This document shows positions 1-5,298 of a DNA stretch of 6,309 nt, in pieces. Made by a program: the position numbers and the translations under genes. Position 1 is the stretch's first letter. Every line of letters begins with the position of its first letter. Source of the DNA: DATAQC01 sp038238185 (GTDB lineage Bacteria > Actinomycetota > Acidimicrobiia > Acidimicrobiales > AC-14); the NCBI GenBank assembly GCA_038238185.1, contig JBBRXY010000133.1, forward strand, positions 1 through 6,309, written 5' to 3'. The notes beneath the pieces were generated by a model, which saw only the letters and a list, made by a program, of their open reading frames with translations, was not told the origin of the DNA and did not search any database.

Positions 1-833
1 ACCATCCGCTCACTGGACTCATTCGCTTCCGCTTCCGCCTCCGTCATGCGGCGCTGGCGCAACGATTCCGCCTTTGCCATGAGGGACTGGCGGACCCGGG
101 CACCCTCGGCCCCGGCCAGTGTCAGGCTGCCGGCAAGTTCCTCCAACTCAGGAACTCCCAGTTCCGCTCCCAGGCGGCCCACGTCTTCCCAGGGCGGGCG
201 GCCCTTCTCCCGCGTCAGCTCCAAGGGCCGACGGAACTCGTCGAAGGCCCACCCGCGACCCACTGCAACCGCGTCCTGCAGAGACCCCTGCACCAGGCCA
301 CCTCCGGCGAGACTGATCGACACCAGGTCGAGGAAGGCCGAGAGTGCGTAGCGGAAGCTCTTGCGACGCTCGTTGGCCCGTTGGCGCAACGTGGCGTCAG
401 GTAGCAGGAAGCCGGCGGCAGCGAAGAGGATCGCGGCCAGGGCGATCAGCCCCGTGGGCAGATGAATGCCACCGAGGGACAAGCCCCCCGCCAGGAGGAC
501 AGGGAAGAAGGCCCCAGTGGTGGCCAGCATGAGCTTCTCCACCACGAGGGTCTCCATGCGCCCCCCGGTGATCCGGAGGTCCTGCTGACGGGAGGTGGAT
601 CGGAGGTCGAGGCCGGCGGTGGCCAGTAGCTCGACCAAGGACGACCCGTATCGGCGCTCCAATGCGGCCTGGAAGCCCGACGCCTGGGTAGCCTCGACTC
701 GCGGCTCCGGTGCGGCGTGATCCAACAGTGACCGCACCTGAGTCGCCAACGTGGGACGTGACGGGAACAGGCCGCGGACGATCAGGTAGAGGCCGAGGCC
801 AATGGCACAGCCGACGATGGCGGCTGCGGTCAT
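1..833 (-). CDS. tadC: TadC-like Flp pilus platform protein (type II secretion F domain), 3' end off the window
   Basis: Reading leftward from the ATG at 833-831 gives 277 codons with no stop before the window edge, so the C-terminus is missing. The family is usually about 300 residues, so perhaps 20-40 are lost, probably including the last membrane helix. Visible parts are an N-terminal membrane helix (about residues 3-20), a soluble stretch, a hydrophobic pair of helices (about 102-145), and a T2SSF-type cytoplasmic helical domain from about 160 onward, beginning FRYALSAFLDLVSISLAGG, the pattern typical of TadC. It should sit in the cytoplasmic membrane beside TadB and couple ATP hydrolysis by CpaF to pilin extraction and assembly. 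The ATG overlaps the tadB stop by ATGA, and GGAAAG at 846-841 is a plausible ribosome site 7 nt upstream. TadB and TadC are told apart mainly by gene order; the T2SSF assignment itself is firm. Confidence 0.88.
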   Translation of the reverse strand, partial: MTAAAIVGCAIGLGLYLIVRGLFPSRPTLATQVRSLLDHAAPEPRVEATQASGFQAALERRYGSSLVELLATAGLDLRSTSRQQDLRITGGRMETLVVEKLMLATTGAFFPVLLAGGLSLGGIHLPTGLIALAAILFAAAGFLLPDATLRQRANERRKSFRYALSAFLDLVSISLAGGGLVQGSLQDAVAVGRGWAFDEFRRPLELTREKGRPPWEDVGRLGAELGVPELEELAGSLTLAGAEGARVRQSLMAKAESLRQRRMTEAEAEANESSERM

Positions 834-1675
834 GTCTTGCTTTCCGACAGGGCCACCAGCGGTCGCACGCTCGCGGTCAGCACTCGTTCGGTGGTGGGCA
901 GGCGGCCCAGCTTGTGCAGGGCCCACAGCCCCATCCCGAACATGACGCCATCGATGGCGAGGACCACCTGGCCGAACGCATTGTCGTAGGGGCGCAGGAA
1001 GGACCGGTTGAAAGCAACGAGCACCACGAAGGCGCCGATGGTGAAGACGGTGACCACCGAAACCGCGGCCCGCACGCTGGCCCGGTCGGCAAGGATCCGC
1101 CGCTGCATGGCCGCCTCGTCCCGGGCCGAGGTGGCCAATGCACCCAGGAGTGCCGAGAGGTTGCCGGCCCGGCGCTCATAGGCCAGGACCAGGGTGGAGA
1201 CCACCAGGTCGGCGGTGGCGTCGGACAAGTCATCAGCGAAGGCACGCAGCGCCTGGGGCAGGGGTTGGCGGGCTCGCAGTTGCGCGGACATGGCCTCCAC
1301 CTCCCGGGCAATCGGCTTCGGAGCCACCGCCGCGGTGGCCACGATCGCCCGCTGCAGCCCCGAGGTGGCGGCCAGGGTGTCGCGCAGCGTCTCGGTCCAG
1401 GCCGCCACCGCCTCGGTCCGGGCGATCACGGCTTCGGCCCGCTTCTTGCCTCCCACCAGGCTGGGGGCGGCGAAGCCCAGGGCTCCGATCAGCAGGGCGC
1501 CGATCGGCCATCCGGTAATGAAGCCGGCGAGGGAGCCGACCAGCATGGCCAGGCTGAGTCGGCGGGGATCGACGCGAGACGGCCTTTGGTCCTGCTCAGG
1601 GCGCTGAAGGCCCCAGGACAGCAGCAGGAGCCCCAGGGCGACGCCGGCGCCGCAGGCAAACGCCAGCTCCCTCAC
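830..1675 (-). CDS. tadB: TadB-like Flp pilus platform protein (type II secretion F domain)
   Basis: A 281-residue integral membrane protein. Predicted helices lie at about residues 6-23, 41-71 (one or two passes), 203-222 and 236-255. A soluble T2SSF domain lies between about 85 and 190, with the actinobacterial-style WTETLRDTLAATSGLQRAI segment at 93-111. In Tad systems TadB pairs with TadC to form the cytoplasmic-membrane platform on which the CpaF ATPase acts. I chose the GTG at 1675 because it overlaps the cpaF stop as GTGA, the same coupling seen at neighbouring junctions. An in-frame GTG at 1687 would add four residues and cannot be excluded. The stop overlaps the tadC start as ATGA. 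No frameshift or missing segment is visible. Confidence 0.9.
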   Translation of the reverse strand: MRELAFACGAGVALGLLLLSWGLQRPEQDQRPSRVDPRRLSLAMLVGSLAGFITGWPIGALLIGALGFAAPSLVGGKKRAEAVIARTEAVAAWTETLRDTLAATSGLQRAIVATAAVAPKPIAREVEAMSAQLRARQPLPQALRAFADDLSDATADLVVSTLVLAYERRAGNLSALLGALATSARDEAAMQRRILADRASVRAAVSVVTVFTIGAFVVLVAFNRSFLRPYDNAFGQVVLAIDGVMFGMGLWALHKLGRLPTTERVLTASVRPLVALSESKT

Positions 1676-3018
1676 TCCACTGCCCACCAGCCGCGGGCCC
1701 GCCGGAACAGGCGAGGGTCATAGCCATGGCGGCGCAGGTCGTCGAGACAGGCGGCAGCGTCGCCCGGGACGGCCCGCCGATCGTTCCCCGAGGCAGGCCT
1801 GAACACCTCGTGGGAGAGCACTGCGGTGCCTTCGGCCCCCAGAACCTCGCGGACCGAGCCCACGAACCGGCGCAGCGAACCACCGGTATGGCGCTCGTCG
1901 AGTTGGTCCACGAAGATCACGAAGTCCACCGCTCCGGCAATCAGCAGGCAGGTCGCGTCCACCCCCAGGTGCTCGGGCGACTGGACTGCATACGCGCAGA
2001 TGCGCCGGAAGGCTCCCTCGGAGGAGTTCGAGTGGATGGTGCAGAGCGATCCCTCGTTGCCCTGGCTCATGGCGTTGAGCATGTCGATCACCTCGTCGCC
2101 CAGGACCTCACCGACGATGACCCGGTCAGGGTCCATCCGCAGCCCCCGCCGGACCAGCTCGTTCATGCCGACCGCGCCCTCTCCCTCGGTGTTGGCCTCC
2201 CTCGCCTCCAGGGCCACGCAGTCGGGGTGGAGATTGGTGAACTGGTCCAGGCCCAGCTCCAGGGACTTCTCGATCGTCACCAGTCGCTCATGCGGGGGGA
2301 TCTCGTTCGCCAGGGCCCTCAGCAGCGTCGTCTTCCCGGCATTGGTGCCCCCGGCGATGACCATCGTCTTGCGGGCCCGGACGGCGGCGGCGAGGAACTC
2401 CCGCAGCCCGCGGTCGATGGCACCCAGCTCCACCAGGCGATCGAGGCTGGCCTCCTCCTCGACCAGGAAGCGGTGGCGGCGGATCGACACCGCCGGCCGG
2501 GCCGAGACGCTCATGACCGCCGACAGTCGGCTGCCGTCGGGCAGGCGCATGTCGAGCATGGGCGTGCCGGTGTCGAAGCGGCGCTCGCTCGGGCTGAGGT
2601 GTACCGCGGCGTGGCGGATGAGGGCGATCAGCTCCTCGTCACTGTCGGCCACTGCCGGCGCCCGCTCCTTGCCCCCGCCTACTCGCTTCACCCACACGCC
2701 GTCGGCCCCGTTGATGTTGATGTTCTCGATGCTCGGGTCGTCGATCAGCGACTGCAGGCGACCGAGGCCGTAGAGGCGATCAAGGACGGAGCGGGCGAGG
2801 ACATCCTCCTGGTCCTGGCTCAACTCGATAAGGCCACCCGTGCCCGATTGGAGTTCGGACTGGGCCTGGCGGTCGAACTCCAGGGCGATCAGTTCGCGCG
2901 CTCGGCGGTGATGGTCGTCAATGGACTCGATGGGAGCGCCCTCGGCGCCCAAAGCCTCCATCTCCTCCTCTAGCCGAGAGGCGACGGCCTGGCGGACCCG
3001 CTCGACCAGCTCACTCAC
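1672..3018 (-). CDS. cpaF: CpaF/TadA-family pilus assembly ATPase
   Basis: A 448-residue type II/IV secretion ATPase of the VirB11/CpaF class, which forms a cytoplasmic hexamer powering Flp pilus assembly. The N-terminal domain (about 1-200) carries the conserved DTGTPMLDMRLPDGSRLSAV segment (149-168) and the SIRRHR arginines (178-183). The Walker A loop is GGTNAGKTT (223-231). The Asp-box region is RLVTIEKSLELGL (245-257). Walker B is in RMDPDRVIVGEV (294-305), and the His box is CTIHSNSS (326-333). Length is normal for CpaF. The start is GTG at 3018, overlapping the tadZ stop by 8 nt and preceded by a strong GGGAGGTGAGG ribosome site. Two positions depart from the textbook motifs: Lys251 where Asp or Glu usually follows TIE, and Leu306 where GEVR usually has Arg. 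The catalytic Walker A lysine and Walker B glutamate are present, so the enzyme is probably active. Confidence 0.96.
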   Translation of the reverse strand: MSELVERVRQAVASRLEEEMEALGAEGAPIESIDDHHRRARELIALEFDRQAQSELQSGTGGLIELSQDQEDVLARSVLDRLYGLGRLQSLIDDPSIENININGADGVWVKRVGGGKERAPAVADSDEELIALIRHAAVHLSPSERRFDTGTPMLDMRLPDGSRLSAVMSVSARPAVSIRRHRFLVEEEASLDRLVELGAIDRGLREFLAAAVRARKTMVIAGGTNAGKTTLLRALANEIPPHERLVTIEKSLELGLDQFTNLHPDCVALEAREANTEGEGAVGMNELVRRGLRMDPDRVIVGEVLGDEVIDMLNAMSQGNEGSLCTIHSNSSEGAFRRICAYAVQSPEHLGVDATCLLIAGAVDFVIFVDQLDERHTGGSLRRFVGSVREVLGAEGTAVLSHEVFRPASGNDRRAVPGDAAACLDDLRRHGYDPRLFRRARGWWAVE

Positions 3019-3844
3019 CTACCTCACCTCCCAGAGCGATGACTCCGGCGGGAATGTCAGCGGCGCCCTCGTCCAGCCTCCAGGTAGCGGCCGGGCCTGC
3101 CGTGTGGGGCAGAACCACCTCTGACAGACGATCACCGAGACCCCGAGCTGAGCGCATCAGCGGGGAGCGGGCCATGCGCATCCTGCGACCGGCCCGCTGA
3201 CCACCGAGCAGGGCCGCCATCTTCGGGTCGAAGGCCAGGGTTCCGAGGACCGGCACGTCGAGCGCCTCGGCCACTGCCGCCTCGTCGTAGGGCACCTTGC
3301 CGATCACCACGACGGCGAGGCGTTCGGGCTCAACGCCCGCCTCCTGCAGTGCGGTGGCCCGAAGCTGGGCCTGGACCACCCCTTCCACGTCAGGCCGAGT
3401 GAAGACGAGGGTCATGTGGGCTCGCTTCACGAGGCCCATGGCGGGCGACTCGGGCCAGAGGCGCCCGCAGTCGGCGATCACGTCGGGCTCGTCCTCCGCT
3501 GCCATTGCCGCTGCGAATACCTCCCAGAACCTATGGAGCACCCGGCTCTGCTCGGCGCTTCGCACACCCACGAGGGCAAGCACTTCGGGGCGTCCCATGC
3601 CGATCGGCAAGGCCTGGGCGTGGTCTTCTACCTCTGTGGTCAGGAAGCGCCGCCGGCTGGCCGGCGCCAGACTGGACACGCCGCGCTCGTAGGGGAACCC
3701 GAACCGGGGCGCCAGGGCGCTGCCGGCGGGGTCTGCCTCGGCCACCAGAACTGCTCTGTCCGGTGCCCAGGCGGCGGCCATGGCGAGCGCCGCCGTCGAC
3801 ACGCCCGGGGAACCTTTGGGTGAGACGAGGGCGAGGAGCGTCAC
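3011..3844 (-). CDS. tadZ: TadZ/CpaE-like pilus localisation protein (ParA/MinD-type fold, altered P-loop)
   Basis: A 277-residue soluble protein with the ParA/MinD layout. It has an N-terminal beta strand and deviant Walker A loop, SPKGSPGVSTAAL (8-20), a switch-like VLVAEADPAGS (32-42) and a Walker B-like DVIADCG (121-127). In Tad loci this family (TadZ/CpaE) marks the assembly site, often a cell pole, and recruits the ATPase. The signature lysine of the deviant loop is kept (Lys10), but the lysine of the usual GK[ST]T is Val15, so nucleotide binding or hydrolysis may be weak or absent. Similar KGSPGV loops are, from memory, common in actinobacterial relatives. There is no obvious receiver domain of the CpaE type. 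The start is GTG at 3844, overlapping the cpaB stop as GTGA; the end overlaps cpaF by 8 nt. The family assignment is good; the localisation role is inferred from position and family. Confidence 0.85.
   Translation of the reverse strand: MTLLALVSPKGSPGVSTAALAMAAAWAPDRAVLVAEADPAGSALAPRFGFPYERGVSSLAPASRRRFLTTEVEDHAQALPIGMGRPEVLALVGVRSAEQSRVLHRFWEVFAAAMAAEDEPDVIADCGRLWPESPAMGLVKRAHMTLVFTRPDVEGVVQAQLRATALQEAGVEPERLAVVVIGKVPYDEAAVAEALDVPVLGTLAFDPKMAALLGGQRAGRRMRMARSPLMRSARGLGDRLSEVVLPHTAGPAATWRLDEGAADIPAGVIALGGEVGE
3027..3032 (-). promoter_or_regulatory. Strong ribosome binding site for cpaF
   Basis: On the minus strand the bases read GGGAGG, continuing into TGAGG, and end 8 nt before the cpaF GTG codon. 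It lies inside the last codons of tadZ. This is the closest match to the anti-Shine-Dalgarno sequence at any start in the window and supports the GTG at 3018 as the true cpaF start. Confidence 0.75.
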
Positions 3845-4497
3845 TGGCCCTGCGGCGGGCGCAGCACCACACTTATCTCCCCCTTGGCCGCGGCGATGGA
3901 GGCGATCCGGGTGGCGTTGGCGTCGTCGGCCAGGAGCGAAACCCGTATGTCGTCACTGCTCGGACTGCGCCGGTCGACGGCGAACACCTGGGCGGCAACG
4001 TTGAGATTCTGGGCCGGGGCGACCACAATCACCCGATCTCCGGGGCTGAGTGCCGGGGCTTGGCCGAACTGGAGCAGGAGGGCAACGACGCTCTGACCCG
4101 CCGGCAGGCCTTCGCCCTTTGGGGCCAAATGAGCCGGGGTGAGCAGTGACCCGGGGACCAACCCGACTCGGGCCACCCTGCCCACCACCTGGGAGCGAGC
4201 GGAGACTGGCACCGGCGTCGTGGAGGAATCGGCCTGCACCCTGGCAACCCGAAGGTCTGCGTCGGTGATGCGGGCACCGGCGGGGACTTCTCGGGCCATC
4301 GCCAGGACCGCGTCGCGCTGGCCAGCGCTGGCGTAGAGCGCTGCGGCGCCGAGGCCGAAGCCCACGACCAGCAAAAGGCCGAGCACGACCGCCGCCCGGT
4401 TGCGCCGGTGCCCGGGCGGCCTGGGAGCGACCATCCGGCGGCGAGAGGCGGACGGCCGCCGGTTCGATGTCACGTCCTCGACCGTGGTGGTCGTCAT
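3841..4497 (-). CDS. cpaB: CpaB/RcpC-like SAF-domain pilus assembly protein
   Basis: 218 residues: a basic cytoplasmic N-terminus (Arg-rich, about 12-34), one membrane helix (about 34-57), then an SAF domain (about 65-126). The SAF domain carries REVPAGARITDADLRVARV (69-87) and the typical VVGRVARVGLVPGSLLTPAHL run (104-124). A second beta-rich region (about 133-215) includes LSPGDRVIVVAP (150-161), as in CpaB/RcpC. The protein should be anchored in the cytoplasmic membrane with the SAF domain outside, where SAF domains are thought to contact cell wall or pilus components. It is shorter than many proteobacterial CpaB proteins, which fits a single-membrane host with no secretin. I chose ATG at 4497; an in-frame TTG at 4506 would add three residues. 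Neither has a clear ribosome site, and the ATG overlaps the stop of a 28-codon leader ORF as ATGA, suggesting coupling. It is the first recognisable gene of the leftward operon. Confidence 0.87.
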   Translation of the reverse strand: MTTTTVEDVTSNRRPSASRRRMVAPRPPGHRRNRAAVVLGLLLVVGFGLGAAALYASAGQRDAVLAMAREVPAGARITDADLRVARVQADSSTTPVPVSARSQVVGRVARVGLVPGSLLTPAHLAPKGEGLPAGQSVVALLLQFGQAPALSPGDRVIVVAPAQNLNVAAQVFAVDRRSPSSDDIRVSLLADDANATRIASIAAAKGEISVVLRPPQGQ

Positions 4498-4580
4498 CCG
4501 GACCAAGCTACTGCTGCGGCCAGCCCACCGAAAAGGGGAAGATCGTGAGTCCTCCAGCCCCGCCTGTGATCTAGGGACAT
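4494..4580 (-). CDS. Possible 28-codon leader ORF upstream of cpaB
   Basis: An ATG at 4580-4578 opens a 28-residue frame that runs to a TGA at 4496-4494, overlapping the cpaB ATG as ATGA. The peptide starts MSLDHRRGWRTHDL and is unlike anything I recognise; its second half is small and hydrophobic (GGLAAAVAW). There is no clear ribosome site before it, but it would lie about 17 nt inside a transcript from the predicted leftward promoter. The overlap copies the coupling used throughout the operon, so it may feed ribosomes to the cpaB start. It could equally be chance, since any ATGA supplies the stop and only a short open frame is needed. Confidence 0.3.
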   Translation of the reverse strand: MSLDHRRGWRTHDLPLFGGLAAAVAWSG

Positions 4581-4593
4581 CGTGGCACTAGAT
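4569..4593. repeat. Inverted repeat ATCTAG-N13-CTAGAT in the cpaB leader
   Basis: Six-base arms at 4569-4574 and 4588-4593 are perfectly complementary across a 13-nt gap. It lies just downstream of the predicted leftward start, so it could act as DNA (a second operator related to the TAGATC half-site) or as a weak AU-rich RNA hairpin. Such short arms occur by chance easily, though AT-rich ones are rarer in this GC background. Confidence 0.3.
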
Positions 4594-4603
4594 GATATGG
4601 GCC

Positions 4604-4633
4604 TCTATATGTAGATCGATCTACTGCTGTCAA
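4604..4633 (-). promoter_or_regulatory. Predicted leftward promoter for the cpaB-tadZ-cpaF-tadB-tadC operon
   Basis: On the minus strand TTGACA (4633-4628) is a perfect -35 box. After 18 nt comes TATAGA (4609-4604), which matches four of the six -10 bases but not the usually conserved final T. Transcription would start near 4597, leaving a leader of about 100 nt before the cpaB ATG. This is the only stretch of low GC in the window, which supports a promoter here. The spacer is largely filled by a 14-bp palindrome, annotated separately. Confidence 0.55.
4611..4624. promoter_or_regulatory. Perfect 14-bp palindrome GTAGATCGATCTAC, candidate operator
   Basis: The sequence is identical to its reverse complement over all 14 bases. 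It sits between the -35 and -10 boxes predicted for the leftward promoter, a classic place for a repressor to bind and block RNA polymerase. The half-site TAGATC/GATCTA recurs nearby at 4568-4573 and, with one mismatch, at 4589-4594. No regulator gene lies in the window, so the binding protein is unknown. Confidence 0.5.
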
Positions 4634-4649
4634 GTCACCTCTTGTCAGC
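4626..4649. repeat. Inverted repeat GCTGTCAAG / CTTGTCAGC between the divergent promoters
   Basis: Two 9-nt arms (4626-4634 and 4641-4649), complementary at 8 of 9 positions, flank a 6-nt centre. Each arm contains one of the two outward-facing -35 boxes (TTGACA leftward, TTGTCA rightward), so the symmetry may only reflect paired -35 boxes or may be a shared regulator site. Its centre lies 20 bp, about two helical turns, from the centre of the 14-bp palindrome. Confidence 0.5.
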
Positions 4650-4670
4650 GCCCACCGCAGCGACAAAGAT
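4642..4670 (+). promoter_or_regulatory. Predicted rightward promoter for the pilin operon
   Basis: TTGTCA (4642-4647, five of six -35 bases) is followed after 17 nt by AAAGAT (4665-4670), a poor -10 with only A2, A5 and T6 matching. A start point 7-8 nt downstream would fall at 4677-4678, at or next to an ATG in the pilin frame, giving a leaderless message. The weak -10 keeps this tentative. TATATG at 4606-4611 is another possible -10, but it has no -35 partner. Confidence 0.3.
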
Positions 4671-4677
4671 CGCTCCC

Positions 4678-4866
4678 ATGATGACGATGAGCCCTCTGAT
4701 GGCGTGGCTGATGGTTCGGATCGATGCTCTCCGCAATCGGGGGGAGGAAGGGCTGACAACGGCGGAGTGGGTGGTGCTCGTGGCCGCCGTCGTGGCCATG
4801 GCCGCGGCGGCCGCCGCCGCTATCGCCTCGAAGGTGTCCACCAAGACCGGCGGCATCAACCTCTAA
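4678..4866 (+). CDS. Flp-type prepilin (major pilus subunit candidate)
   Basis: A 62-residue protein built like an Flp prepilin. It has a leader ending RNRGEEG (about residues 19-25), then the mature start LTTAEWVVLVAAVVAM with Glu at +5 (residue 30), and one long Ala/Val-rich helix including a run of seven alanines, ending SKVSTKTGGINL. Prepilin peptidase would cut between Gly25 and Leu26, leaving a 37-residue mature subunit, very short even for Flp. Trp replaces the Tyr that commonly follows Glu in Flp pilins. The start is uncertain because no candidate has a good ribosome site: an in-frame TTG at 4642 gives 74 residues, and ATGs at 4681, 4687, 4699 and 4711 are also possible. I chose the ATG at 4678 because a predicted promoter would start transcription there. 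It heads the rightward gene set; the next gene is 21 nt away. Confidence 0.82.
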   Translation: MMTMSPLMAWLMVRIDALRNRGEEGLTTAEWVVLVAAVVAMAAAAAAAIASKVSTKTGGINL

Positions 4867-4896
4867 GGGGTTCGGGCACCCCGGCCGATGCGGCCG
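4867..4896 (+). other. Two adjacent small hairpins in the pilin-tadE gap
   Basis: GGGGT (4867-4871) pairs with ACCCC (4878-4882) around a 6-nt loop, directly after the pilin stop. CGGCC (4882-4886) pairs with GGCCG (4892-4896) around the loop GATGC, which holds the tadE ATG. The first could protect or end pilin message, or partly terminate it, so that pilin outnumbers the minor proteins; no U-run follows, so it is not a standard terminator. The second could tune tadE translation. Both are short and GC-rich, so chance is a real possibility. Confidence 0.3.
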
Positions 4897-5298
4897 AAGA
4901 GGTGGCGACCTCGCTGCGTGAGATCAGAGAGCGGCTTGGCCACAGTCGAGCTGGTCATGATCTTCCCGGTCATGTTCTTCTGCATCATGTTGGTAGTGCA
5001 GTTCGGCCTCTGGGCTCACGCATCCCATGTGGCCACCGCAGCAGCGCAAGAAGGGGCGCGGGCCGCCCGAGCCGAGGACGGCTCCGCCGCCGCGGGCCAG
5101 GACCGGGCCCGGGCCATGATCGCCGCCGCGGGCTCTCAGGTGCTCCTCGCACCCACGATCACCGCCAGCCGGGGTTCCGACGCGGTCGATGTCGAGGTCC
5201 GCGGCCGTGCGGTCTCGGTCGTCCCTGGCCTTTCACTGCCGGTCCGGGCCACGGCTGCGGGACCCGTCGAGCGCTTCCGGCCGGATACGGGCCCATGA
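4888..5298 (+). CDS. tadE: TadE-like minor pseudopilin
   Basis: 136 residues. A short basic leader ends SESG (13-16), followed by LATVELVMIFPVMFFCIMLV (17-36), giving a prepilin-like cut between Gly16 and Leu17 with Glu at +5 (Glu21) and one membrane helix (about 20-42). The helix runs into AHASHVATAAAQEGARAAR (43-61), the conserved TadE segment, and then a small exported domain. TadE proteins are pseudopilins processed by the prepilin peptidase and needed for Flp pilus formation. The ATG at 4888 is the only start available, because the upstream frame closes at the pilin stop within 24 nt. There is no clear ribosome site; the ATG sits in the loop of a possible hairpin. The stop overlaps the next gene as ATGA. 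The N-terminal coding stretch at 4933-4958 matches 23 of 26 bases in the next gene, so the two are tandem paralogues. Confidence 0.9.
   Translation: MRPKRWRPRCVRSESGLATVELVMIFPVMFFCIMLVVQFGLWAHASHVATAAAQEGARAARAEDGSAAAGQDRARAMIAAAGSQVLLAPTITASRGSDAVDVEVRGRAVSVVPGLSLPVRATAAGPVERFRPDTGP

Noticed and set aside
710..1723. 337-codon open frame on the plus strand opposite tadB and tadC
   Set aside because: Gly/His/Gln/Arg-rich, low-complexity translation typical of a shadow of high-GC coding sequence; lies across three real genes.
1726..2973. 415-codon open frame on the plus strand opposite cpaF
   Set aside because: Antisense to a gene with clear ATPase motifs; composition is that of a high-GC shadow frame, with no recognisable domain.
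4583..4600. TGGCAC resembling the -24 element of a sigma-54 promoter
   Set aside because: No TTGC at the required -12 position, and sigma-54 is generally absent from Actinomycetota.
4796..4825. GCC/GCG-rich near-palindromic run inside the pilin gene
   Set aside because: Explained by a run of alanine codons in the pilin helix in a GC-rich genome; no sign of separate function.
4635..4859. Minus-strand frame opposite the pilin gene, with an Ala-rich run
   Set aside because: The Ala-rich helix-like stretch is the complement of the pilin's own GCC/GCG repeat; no prepilin or other motif.
4704..5294. Upstream extension of the second TadE frame
   Set aside because: The frame happens to stay open through the pilin and first tadE genes, but its translation is Arg/Gly-rich and has no motifs; the ATGA overlap at 5295 marks the real start.
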